NCBI GenBank assembly: GCA_030407005.1
Contig: JAUDYN010000005.1
Span: forward strand, 2,294,001 to 2,358,000
DNA length: 64,000 nucleotides
Reading direction: 5' to 3'
Source: Desarmillaria ectypa
Lineage: Eukaryota; Basidiomycota; Agaricomycetes; Agaricales; Physalacriaceae
Both the position numbers and the translations under genes were made by a program. The stretch's first letter is position 1; every line of letters starts with the position of its first letter. The notes under the pieces were generated by a model. The model did not search any database. It had not been told where the DNA came from and worked only from the letters and a program-made list of their open reading frames with translations. Shown here piece after piece: positions 22,140-31,560 of this stretch.

Positions 22140-23881
22140 ACCTCCTTGATCTTGGAGGTGCTTGGCACCACTGCGTCAGTGGGCCCCATGTATCTCACCA
22201 CATTCTTCTCTTTTCTTGTAGGGCAATCCCTGCTCAGGTGACCCTTTTGGTCACACCTGAAGCAGTGCCCCTCGGCTCGTTGCTGGTCTATGTCCATGGG
22301 CTTTCCCACCCCCCCGTATGTCGTCCACTTACCGGTTCCAGCATCGTGACCAGTTCCTCCACTCCCAGCACTCGGCTTTGGAGCCGAGGAACTTGTCACC
22401 CCAGCAGTGTTTTTGCCGCTGGGTTGCTGTTGCTGGGGACGCGGGCCCTGCTTCTGGCCGTCCCGAGGCGTACTTGTGGTCTGATCAAAGACCCACTTCC
22501 GCTGACACTCTTCATACATCCTAAGGATGCACTCCTTCCATTCCGGGTATGAGTGCAGAATGCTCACCCCCATATTTGATATGAAGGTCATATACAAGCT
22601 AGGGACTCCTAGCCGTACTGCCTTCACCATGGCCCCACGCTCCGCCTCATCAGATCTCCGGCCCACTAACTTGGCTTCTTCTTCCAGCTTCTGGAAGTAG
22701 TGGGAGGCGGGCTGTGCTCCCATGTGCAAGTTGAACATGTGCTTTTCATGGATTTCCTCAATCGCGGGATCTTGGAATTGTTGGGTGACTAGGTCGACGA
22801 AGTTGGCCCAGTCAGGGTATCGGAAGTGGGCGGCGGTGCTGTCGAAGGCATCCCCCACCCAATATTCGGGTCTCTTGTAGACCCACCAGTCCTTGGCGGC
22901 GCCCTTGAAGTGGGACGTTGTGAATAGTACCAGGTATGACGGTATCTGGAAATAATGTCTGAATACTTCAAAATAGGCAATGCAATCACCTATGAAGCAT
23001 TCGATATTGTCATGATCCCCTTTGAATGGGGCGGGAACCTTGACGAGGGTTGGTTTGATGCCCAAATATGGGGCATCGGCAGCGGCGTTCCCGACCAGGT
23101 TCAGGATTGGGTCAGGTGGTCCCTGACCAGGGGGCGGTCTTGGGATCGAAAATCGATCCAGCCTGTACCCCGGGTAGCCTCTTGGCGGCCCCGGCAGTCT
23201 TCCCCTCTCCAGCTCTTTCTCCTGCTCTTGGACTCGGAGGTAGTCCGCCAATGTCTTACGGGTGGAATCCTCCTTGTCGAGCTCACTGTGCATCTCCGCT
23301 ATGCGCCACTCTTTCTCCAGCAGCTCTTCTCACATCTGCTGCCAGGTTTCTTCTGCCATGGCAGGGGTTCTTGATGCCCCTGCAGTGGCATTTCCTGCAG
23401 GGGCTCCTTCTGCTTCCATTTCTTCTCCCACCCCTGCAAAGAGAAGACTACCACCCTGATAGGGGTGGTATCCTTGGTGACGCACCCTGTGATGAGGGGG
23501 CGAGTCAGGAAGTGGTCGTGGGCTTACGACCAGGGTATCCAGTGGGTGATCCGGATAGATTTCATATTGGGGATGGTGGTATTCCATCCCTCCGTAATAA
23601 CCTGTATCATAGGTAAACGTATTGTATTGGGGCTCTTGCCCCTCCTCACTCCTCTCTTGCCACCTCCAGCCTCCATAAGTGCTGGAGGGTCCTCTCCAGT
23701 TCTCGCTGCTTCTGAGGGGTCTGGGGTAATAACCCTGGAAAGCGATCCCCTGCGGAGGGGCGGAAAATTGACTGGTCCCGATTTGCGCGGATCCGATGAT
23801 TGACGATGTTAGCCCGGTAATTGCTGGGCCCATCGAATGGGACTCGGATGGGGTCACCCCTGTTAAGGGCAAGCCACTCAT
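22130..23881 (-). pseudogene. Element D ORFc: Gag capsid and zinc knuckle, one stop
   Basis: Starts at ATGAGTGGC (23881) and ends at TAG (22130-22132), 583 codons with a single internal TGA at about 23327. It holds a Tyr-rich segment (NTFTYDTGYYGG), a charged helix (MHSELDKEDSTRKTLADY), and a capsid region from LGIKPTLVKVPAPFKGDHD to the WVFDQTT block. The zinc knuckle CFRCDQKGHLSRDC has the full CX2CX4HX4C pattern. The first 236 nt overlap the end of ORFb in a different frame. Confidence 0.85.
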
Positions 23882-24725
23882 CCATTTCAACTCTGGGTTC
23901 TTCCCAGAGGTCTCGAGATTCGACGTCCCTTCGTCGAACCTCCCATGCTGCAGTCCGGAATGGACCGAATAGTCTCTGGTTGACCTTGGAGAGGTCGGGC
24001 CAGATAAAATCGTCCCCATCTGCATTGAAGAGATCGTCGGTGGCACGGGGAGCAGCCGGGATCGGGGCATTGTCTCTGACGATGTCGTTGTCGGACTCGT
24101 CACTGGAGATTTCGATGATGGGGAGGGAGGAGAGAGAGATTTCTTCTCCCTCATCTGGCCACCGCTCACGGCTCCAGGGGCCATAGGGGTGGTTCCAATC
24201 CATGTTGGGATTGTCGGGGTGTTGTGGTCCAGAGTGGCCGGACCAGCTACTGTTGTCGCTGTCGGGCGATGGGGAATCTGACCTCTGCTGTGATATGTGG
24301 AGGGCGGGGGTTCGAGGACGAGGGGGGGGGCCGGGGTTCATCGTTCGCAGCCCGAACGTCCCTCGCATATTCTTTGGCCTCCGTAAGGCCGACTGTTGGT
24401 CGCTCCATTGCAACGGTGGGTCGTTCCATCTGGTAACGGAGGAGGACTGCTCTCGCGTTGTAGGCACAAGCGGATTGGGCAATCTGGGCCTGAAGTTCTG
24501 CGATCCCCGGAGATGGGGGCTGCGAATTGCTGCTCTCCTTGGAGGAGGAGGAAGGGCTGACGATGAAGCAGGCCCGGGGGTGAACGAGTGGAACTTCCTC
24601 TCGTCCTCCCAGTCTTGCGGGGGGTATCCCCCTGGGAAGGTCATTGGTAGTGGGTGGAGCAGGGCAGGGTTCTGGGTCGAGTTGTCAGGGCTGCCTTCTG
24701 AGCAGAGCCTGGATTTCTTCCTCAT
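23646..24725 (-). CDS. Element D ORFb: 359-aa Gag N-terminal protein
   Basis: An uninterrupted frame from ATG at 24725, inside the ORFa coding region, to a stop at 23646. A basic start (MRKKSRLCSEG) leads into MTFPGGYPPQDWEDERKF, the block shared by all copies. A Pro/Arg/Ser-rich region follows, then acidic EISSDESDND, then the conserved WPDLSKVNQRLFGPF and VEMDEWLALNRGDPI. The C-terminal part that overlaps ORFc is also conserved in B and C in this frame, so both frames appear to be used. It matches no named domain I know. It is probably the N-terminal part of the Gag particle. Confidence 0.65.
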   Translation of the reverse strand: MRKKSRLCSEGSPDNSTQNPALLHPLPMTFPGGYPPQDWEDERKFHSFTPGPASSSALPPPPRRAAIRSPHLRGSQNFRPRLPNPLVPTTREQSSSVTRWNDPPLQWSDQQSALRRPKNMRGTFGLRTMNPGPPPRPRTPALHISQQRSDSPSPDSDNSSWSGHSGPQHPDNPNMDWNHPYGPWSRERWPDEGEEISLSSLPIIEISSDESDNDIVRDNAPIPAAPRATDDLFNADGDDFIWPDLSKVNQRLFGPFRTAAWEVRRRDVESRDLWEEPRVEMDEWLALNRGDPIRVPFDGPSNYRANIVNHRIRANRDQSIFRPSAGDRFPGLLPQTPQKQRELERTLQHLWRLEVAREE

Positions 24726-24834
24726 ATATTAATACGGCGAGGACCGTAAAAAATGATAGTAGAATGGCGCCGCTGATGGTGATGCTGAGAGACATGGTTC
24801 GGGGTTCTTGAGAGTTTCTGTCTTCTCCGGACAT
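24685..24834 (-). CDS. Element D ORFa: 49-aa single-pass membrane peptide
   Basis: ATG at 24834 to TGA at 24685-24687. The N-terminus is polar (MSGEDRNSQEPRT). One hydrophobic span (about residues 16-37, ISGAILLSFFTVLAVLIY) is followed by EEEIQALLRRQP. It lies 47 nt downstream of the PBS and is the first ATG frame of the predicted transcript. ORFb begins inside it in the +1 frame (24725). Related frames occur in A, B, C, E and, more distantly, G. I know of no described counterpart in Ty3/Gypsy elements. Confidence 0.6.
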   Translation of the reverse strand: MSGEDRNSQEPRTMSLSITISGAILLSFFTVLAVLIYEEEIQALLRRQP

Positions 24835-24880
24835 GAAAGGAATCTTCTATACAGCTAGTGTAATAGAAGTGGGAGGATAA

Positions 24881-25048
24881 ATCTCTTGTTTTATGTTAGG
24901 CACCAACTTGAGCATGTGACTTCGGACAGTCAGCTGATACCTCTGGGCCGTTACGCGTTCAAACAATCACCCAATATGAGATATAGAAGCTGAGAGTCTT
25001 GGGTGTTATGCGAGCAAGAAGTATATGATGTTAATTAAAACAAGAGAT
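24881..25048 (-). promoter_or_regulatory. Self-primer and primer-binding site of element D
   Basis: On the minus strand, ATCTCTTGTTTTA (plus 25036-25048) lies 26 nt after the TATA box (plus 25075-25082). Its exact reverse complement TAAAACAAGAGAT (plus 24881-24893) abuts the LTR. This pair has a different sequence from that of A, B, C and E but keeps full 13-nt complementarity. Confidence 0.75.
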
Positions 25049-25317
25049 AGAGTACAACTGTCTAGTTTACTCTGTTTATATAGTATTTCTATGGCATTTA
25101 TAATTAGGTGAAACGCTACAGTCCATGCACAAATGGTGTCGAAGTTGGACAATCCGGGAGGATCATAGAACCAATAGAAAACGTCTGGGGTGACAGACAG
25201 TGAGAATGAGGGTGATAGCCGGCGAATAGTTGGATACAAGTCGGTTTCTGGACTAGATTAGATGGATGAGTCATGGATATGACTCGGATAAGATAAGATA
25301 ACAGAAAAATCGTAACA
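24894..25317 (-). repeat. 5' LTR of element D
   Basis: 424 bp with TG...CA ends. It is the upstream promoter LTR on the minus strand, with TATATAAA at 25075-25082. It is followed on the plus strand by the right target duplication ATTGT (25318-25322), after which element C resumes. Confidence 0.93.
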
Positions 25318-27831
25318 ATTGTTCAACAAGTCCTACAATGTCTATGAGAAAACAAATTGTTTCTTAAAGCAGAAAAGTGTGAGTTTGAGGTACTTGAGAC
25401 TGAAGTATCTTGGAGTCATTATCAGCAAAGATGCTATTCGCATGGATCCTGTCAAGATTGCTGGAATTGCAGAATAGCCTACTCCCATGAAGAAGAAGAA
25501 ACTCCAATCATTCCTAGGATTCATGAATTTCTACCAAAAGTTTATTTGTGATTATTCCAAGATTGTATGACCCCTTACCCAATTAACTGGCAAAGTTGAT
25601 TGGATGTGGGGATCAGAACAAAAACAAGCATTTAATCAACTCAAGCAGTTGATGACCACCAATGTTGTTCTAACAATTCCCTCTGATGAAGGAAAATTCT
25701 GAGTGGAAGCAGATGCTAGTGATGGGGCCATTGGCACTATTCTCAGCCAGGAACAGAATGGAAAATGGAGGCCTGTCACCTTCATGTCAAAAGCACTAAC
25801 AGTCACTGAATGCAATTATGAGATCTATGATGAAGAATTGTTGGCCATCATGCTAGCCCTAGAAGAATGGCATCACTATCTGATGGGTGCCAAAGAAACC
25901 ATCAAAATCTGGACAGACCACCAAAATCTCCAATACTTCCAAAAACCCCAAAAGCTGAACTGCTGACAAGCTCAGTGGGTCACCGAATTAGCTGAGTACC
26001 ACTTTGTTCTTCAACATAAAGCTGAAATTGCCAACAAGAAAGCAGATCTTCTCAGTTGATGGGACAATCATGATCAAGGGAAGGAAGACAATCAAGACAT
26101 AGTCATCCTTGCTCCTGAGCATTTCTGGGCATTAATATTGCCTACAACTGAAGAATGAACCACATGTATAAGAGACACAATCTGACAGAAAAGTCAGTGG
26201 GATCAAGGAATAGAGAAATCCCTCAATCACAAATGAGGAATCACCCAAGAAGAAGAAATCTTGTAGTACAATGGGCAAATCTATATTCCCCAAGACATTT
26301 CACTCCACAGCAAGATCATTTCACAATATCATGATCATATTACTGCTGGACACCCAGGAATCACCAAGACTAAAGAACTCATTCTTCGTGATTACTAGTG
26401 GCCAAAAATGAAAAGAGATGTAGAATCCTATATGAAGGGATGTGAAACATGTCAACAAACAAAGAGTGACACACAGGCGAAGGCTGCTCCTCTTCATCCT
26501 AATGCAATCCCAGATACTCCATGGACTCACATTTCTGTTGATATGGTCACCAGACTCCCAGAATCAGAAGGCTTTGACACCTTACTTGTCATCATGAATT
26601 GGTTTCCAAAAACATAATTCTTATTCCATGTAACAAAGAATTATCTGCTGAAGGATGGGCCTTGATGCTCTGCAACCATGTTTATGCAAAACATGGAATG
26701 CCACAAGTGGTCATTTCAGATTGAGGACCCCAGTTTGTATCTGCATTCATGAAGGAACTTTACTGAATGCTGAATATTATGCAAAATGCATCCACAGCAT
26801 ACCATCCTCAGACCAATGGACAGACAGAGTGAGTCAACCAAGAGGTTGAAAAATACCTTAGGATCTTCATCAACCATCAACAAACTGACTGGGTCACTTG
26901 GTTACCATTAGCAGAATTCACACATAACAATCGAATTCATTTGGCTACTGGCAAAAGTCCATTCATGGTTCTATATGGATGAAATCCTTGACTCATCTCT
27001 GAGTCAATCCAAAAAACCAATTTCACCAATCCCACATCTGTCGACTTCACCAAAACCATGGTCAAAGTCCATAAAGAAGTCCACGATGCCTTGGAAAAAG
27101 CAGTGGTGCAAATGAAGGTGCAATATGACAAAAGGAAGCAATCACCTTATGAATACTATATTGGTGATAAGGTCTGGCTTGATACCGCCAATCTTCATCT
27201 TCCATGATTCAAGAAGAAACTTGATGACAAACAAACAGGACCATTCAAAATTGTTGAAAAGTCTGGTATAGCAGCATACAAGTTAAAACTGCCACTGCAT
27301 TGGAAGATACACTCCCGATTCAATGAGAAATTGCTAACTCCATACACAGTGCCTTCTTTCCCAAATCAACAACAGCTGCTGCCACCTCCTCCAGACCTCA
27401 TTGATGGTCAGAAAGAATATGAGATTGAAGAAGTTTTGGATTCACGCACTTGAAAAGTATGCTCCAAAAGAGGACAACTATTCAGGGAAGTCATAGACTA
27501 CCTGGTTAAATGGAAGGGTTGGATCAGAGAACATAACTCTTGGGTCAGAGAAACTGAGATGTCAAATGCTATGGAAGCAATCAAAGAGTACCAGGCCAGT
27601 GTAAACCACACCTTCTACACTCTAAAAATCATAACCAAGAACAAAATCATGGTCAAAATACTGGACCATGAATACTCCGACAATGGTGATGTTGCATATC
27701 TTGCTCAACAAAAAGATGGACATCAGAAATGGATCATCAATCTGGATCAAGACTTATGGAAAAACCTGATTGATCAGTACTGGATCAGTCAAATTAAAAC
27801 ACAACTTGACACCCCTGAAGAAGAGCCTTAG
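25318..27831 (+). pseudogene. Element C pol, right part (RT end, RNase H, integrase, chromodomain)
   Basis: Resumes at the codon where 16859 broke off. It contains the RT thumb, RNase H (DASDGAIGTILSQ near 25712), the integrase finger (about 26340-26460), ISVDMVTRLPES near 26536 with the first catalytic Asp kept, a chromodomain (about 27420-27590) and the second chromo-like block. It ends TAG 27829-27831. Stops are frequent. A hairpin (27831-27847) and the purine run AACAAGGGGGTAA follow. Confidence 0.88.
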
Positions 27832-27863
27832 CAGTTGGGACGACTGCTTTAACAAGGGGGTAA

Positions 27864-28288
27864 TGTTATGATTTTTCCATTATCTTATTTTATCTGAGTC
27901 ATATCTATAACTCATCCATCTAATCAAGCCACCATCTCCACTTCATATTAACACTCTCACCAAATACCACTCCTGTTCATGTGGTATGTCACCCTCATTC
28001 TCTCTCATTAGATCATGATCCATCTGACACCCATCATTCTCTCATAAACTGAACCGTTCCCTCATGGACCATACCATTTCATCTATTAATATACACTGTA
28101 CTTACAGTATATAAGCAGAGTAAACTTCACCATTGTACTCTATCTTTTGACTAAATTACAATTATATATCTTCTATACACACATGAAAGACCTAGCCAAA
28201 GTCTCTATCACAAGTGATTGTCCAAATGTGAGACAGCTCAGAGACCCAAGCTTATGTCCCAAGTCACATGTTAGACAGAGCCATAACA
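27864..28288 (+). repeat. 3' LTR of element C
   Basis: 425 bp, TGTTATGATTTTTCC...GCCATAACA. It has a TATA box and a start region of the family-1 type (TATCTTTTGACTAA). The next bases (GGATCACCCC) belong to Gag of the minus-strand element E, and no target duplication matching the 5' side (CCCTT) is seen. Confidence 0.88.
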
Positions 28289-29037
28289 GGATCACCCCTG
28301 TTGAGGGCCAGCCACTCATCCATATCAGGACAGAGCTGTGGCCAGTCCATTCTGGCTTTGACATTGGCCCTTTGAAGTTCCCAGGTGACAGATATGAGGG
28401 GGCCAAGTATTTGTCAATCAATGTTGGTGAGAGTGGGCCAGGTGTGGTTGGTCCCATCTGGGTTAAAGGGACTATTGGGGGAGAGGGGAGTGGTCTCAGC
28501 TGCAGCATCAGAGCTCCCATCAGAGTCACTGGAGATTTCAATGACAGGGAGTGAGGAGGAGGAGTTGGTTCCTCCTTGGGGCCAGGAATCTCATTATCAG
28601 GCTCAGGGTCCATATGAGTGATTATGATCTATTCTGGAATCATTGGGGTGGAGGGCCCTGAAGTAGGGCCAAGTGGGGGTAGGGGAATGAGAATGATGGG
28701 GAAGGGAGTATGGGGGTAGGGGGTCCTTGATCTGAGACTAAATGTCCTGCACATATTCCTGGGTGGGGGTGATGGTGGATCATTCCAGCTGGTATGTGGC
28801 TGGTTCTGGGGTTGAGATGGTGTTCTCCTTGGAGAAGGATGTGGCTGTGAAACATACCCAGAGGTGAGAGAGTGGAATTTCTTCTCGTGTTCCCAATCGG
28901 GCAGGGAAAATCCTCTGGGGAAGGACATGGTCGGGGTGTCTTGGTGGGTGGGGAGGGAGTTGTGGTGAGCAGTGGGTTTGCTGCTCTTGTTGTAGAAGCA
29001 TTTGGACTTCCTCTTCATATGTTAGTATGAGAAGAGC
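28289..29037 (-). pseudogene. Element E Gag start (ORFb, start of ORFc), truncated
   Basis: On the minus strand a 129-codon frame (28629-29018) opens MKRKSKCFYNKSSKP and contains MSFPRGFSLPDWEHEKKFHSL, the family ORFb start. Farther on, the ORFc start ATGAGTGGC lies near 28317. The element is cut off at 28289 by the end of element C. Its upstream leader continues beyond the solo LTR at 29038-29460. Confidence 0.75.
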
Positions 29038-29460
29038 TGTTAGGTACCGGCTTGGGCACGTGACTTGGGATGATCAGCTGATCTCTCTGGGCCATTACGC
29101 ATTCGAACAATCACCCAAGTTGAGAGATAGAAGCTGAGGGTCTTCTGTGTTGTGCGAACAAGAAGTATATGATAGTAATTTAAACAAGAGATAGAGTACA
29201 ACTGTCTAGTTTACTCTGTTTATATAGTATTTCTACGGTGTTATAATTAGATGAAACGCTACGGTCCATGCACAAACGGTGTTGAAGTAGGACGATCTGG
29301 GAGGATCATAGAACCAATAGGGAATGTCTGGGGTGACAGACGGTGAGAACGAGGGTTGTAGCTGGTGAATAGCTGGATACGAGTCGGTTTCTTGATAAGA
29401 TTAGATGGATGAGTCATGGATATGACTTGGATAAGATAAGATAACAGAAAAATTGTAACA
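29038..29460 (-). repeat. Solo LTR of the element-D family inside element E
   Basis: 423 bp, TGTTAGGTACC...AATTGTAACA, flanked by AGAGC (29033-29037 and 29461-29465). It matches the LTRs of element D (TAAACAAGAGATAGAGTACA start region) and keeps several CpGs. There is no internal sequence. It interrupts the leader and ORFa of element E. Confidence 0.92.
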
Positions 29461-29607
29461 AGAGCAGTGAGGAGAACTAGTAGGGCTGCACTGCTGATTG
29501 CGATGCTGAGAGGGATAGTTTTTCTGGTTTCTTATTCTTTGTTTGGTATTCATTGGTGCTTCTTTTATGGCTAGCATATAGAAAGTGGTAGGGAATCTTT
29601 CAACTAA
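29461..29607 (-). mobile_element. Element E leader with ORFa remnant and PBS
   Basis: The minus strand carries the ORFa hydrophobic segment (LSIAISSAALLVLLTALLILTY, running into 29033 across the solo LTR) with a frame break and a stop upstream. The primer-binding region TTAGTTGAAAGAT (plus 29595-29607) adjoins the LTR. Confidence 0.7.
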
Positions 29608-30021
29608 TGTCACAGCCCTGTCTAACATGTGACTTGAAACATAAGCTGTATTCTCTGGGCTGTCTCATGTTCAGACAATCACTCATATGAGATTGAGCTA
29701 GGTCTTTGGTGTAGTGCAGTAGAAGATATATGAATGTAATTTAGTTGAAAGATAGAGTACAAAGGTGAAAACTACTCTGCTTATATACTGAAAATACAGC
29801 ATTATTAATAGATGAAATGGCAAGGTTCATGAGGAAACCTTGAGGAAGTCAGATAATTATAGTCCAATAGAAGCAAATGAGGGTGACAACCATGGTGAAC
29901 TGGGGTGGTTGTTGGTGAAATGCATTGATATGAAGTGAAGACAGTGTAAGATGAGGACTGATTAGATAGGATATGTCAATGATATGACTGGATGAGATAA
30001 GATAATGGAAAAATTGTAACA
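29608..30021 (-). repeat. 5' LTR of element E
   Basis: 414 bp, TGTCACAGCCC...AATTGTAACA on the plus strand. The self-primer segment (plus 29741-29753) is exactly complementary to the PBS at 29595-29607. The TATA box (plus 29780-29787) is again 26 nt away. Confidence 0.85.
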
Positions 30022-30595
30022 TCACTGATAGTAATTGGTGTCCCCAACTAAAGGCTTTTGTGCTTAACCTCAATGAAGTGATTAATAGTCACTAAGTCAC
30101 CTATAGTATTGCATTGAATTGAAGTTCCTTAGAGTCACTGTTGTGTCCTGCAAAGGTCCAGAGTGTTTTGAAGTTAGTTCAAGCAAAGTTCTCAGAGTTA
30201 TAGTATTATTCTTAGGCCAAGAGTGCCACTAGTTTGCCAAGAGTGTGGCTAGTCAAGTGTTTATCACTTGTAGGAAGCAGTATAGGGCCAGGAGAGCCAC
30301 CAGTCTGAAGCAGTTTCAGTCAGAATGAGTGCAGTAGCTCAAACCCAGTCACTCTTTATCCAATTGTGTCTTACCAAACCCACTAGTATGAGTAGTACTT
30401 TGTATAACTCACTAGTAAAGAATAAAACATCTTTAAGACAACTGTACTTGATTATTGGAGTCTGCAGAGTGCTTCCATCATACTTGAAACCATCTGAATT
30501 CAATATTGGTGATTAAGTGTAGAGTAGTAAGAGATTTAGTGTGATTGGTGTTCATTGCCATTCCCTAATTCTTTTGTCACTCACTGTTACCAAGC
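30022..30595. other. Unassigned spacer between LTR of E and pol fragment F1
   Basis: 574 bp with no recognisable Gypsy protein or LTR. A 63-codon frame (30325-30516) has no feature I can name. It is AT-rich and CpG-poor like the flanking repeats. It may be part of another, unrecognised repeat. Confidence 0.4.
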
Positions 30596-31560
30596 ACATC
30601 ATTGTGTTCATGTCCAAGACCCTAACAGTCACAGAATGCAACTATGAAATATATAACAAGGAATTACTGGCTATTATGCTTACCTTAAAAGAATGGCAAC
30701 ACTATCTAATGGGCACAAAGGAAGAAATTGAAATCTGGATGGATCACCAAAACCTTCAGTATTAATAACAAGCCCAGTGGGTAACCAAGCTCATAGAGTA
30801 TCATTTCATCCTACAACATAAGTCCAGCACTGCCAACCAGAAGGCCAACCTACTCAGTCAATAGGATGATCACAATCAAGGAAAAAAAGATAATCATGAT
30901 GTGATAGTACTTCTTCCAGAACACTTTCAGGTGCTTATCCTACCCACCAACATTGAGGAACAGGAAAAAATCTGAGATGTAACATGACAAAAGGACAAGT
31001 GGTACCATAGCATTGCTGCCTCCCTTGACCATGAATGAGGAATCACCCAGGACCAGGGGATTCTATACTATGATAGGCATATTTACATTCCCTAAGATGA
31101 AATCCTATGGGGTGAAATCATTGCTCATCACCATGACCATATCATGGCAGGACATCTCAGAATTATGAAAACCACTGAACTCATTCTTCATGAATACTGG
31201 TGGTGTAAACTGAAAAAGAATGTAGAAAAGTATGTCAAGGGATGTGAAACCTGTCAGCATACCAAGATCAGCACTCAATCAAAGGCTGCACCCTTACATC
31301 CCAACACCATCTCTGTCACCCCTTGGATGCATATTTCTATTAATATGATCATCAGACTCTCTGAGTCTAATGGCTATAATGCACTACTCATTGTGGTGGA
31401 TAGATTTTCTAAAATGATCATGCCAGTCGCCTGCCACAAGGAACTCTCTGTGGAAGGATGGGTGTGAATACTTTGCAACCATATCTATTCCAAACATGGG
31501 ATGCCCCAAGTAGTCATCTTAGATTGTGGACCTCAATTCATCTTGACCTTCATGAAGGAC
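30596..31560 (+). mobile_element. Gypsy pol fragment F1 (RNase H to integrase core)
   Basis: Contains the RNase H end (MSKTLTVTECNYEIYNKELL at about 30610), the tether region and the integrase finger (GHLRIMKTTELILHEYWW...CETC). The integrase core has ISINMIIRLSES, with the first catalytic Asp read as Asn. It stops abruptly at ILTFMKD (31560) and is joined to protease sequence of another copy. Confidence 0.82.

Larger units (their letters stand above)
16860..25317 (-). mobile_element. Element D: best-preserved full-length Gypsy element
   Basis: The element is 8,458 bp with two 424-bp LTRs, flanked by ATTGT (16855-16859 and 25318-25322). It lies on the minus strand inside the RT region of element C. 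The LTRs differ at 14 sites, 13 of them transitions (3.3%). It keeps many more CpG dinucleotides than the other copies and has long open frames, including 474 codons of RNase H/integrase. About a dozen stops, nearly all TGA, and an integrase Asp-to-Asn change show that it is nevertheless inactive. Confidence 0.95.
11361..28288 (+). mobile_element. Element C: full-length Gypsy element split by a solo LTR and by element D
   Basis: The 5' LTR starts at 11361 (TGTTATGATTTTTCC) and the 3' LTR ends at 28288 (CATAACA). Without the inserts (421 bp of solo LTR plus TSD, 8,463 bp of element D plus TSD) the element is about 8.0 kb, close to B and D. The left half holds ORFa, ORFb, ORFc, protease and part of RT. 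The right half (25318-27831) holds the rest of RT, RNase H, integrase and chromodomain. The bases flanking the two ends (CCCTT and GGATC) do not match and lie in different Gag copies. Confidence 0.88.

Noticed and set aside
16860..25317. Element D as a currently active, autonomous element
   Set aside because: It has about a dozen in-frame stops in Gag and Pol, 3.3% LTR divergence and the first integrase Asp replaced by Asn.
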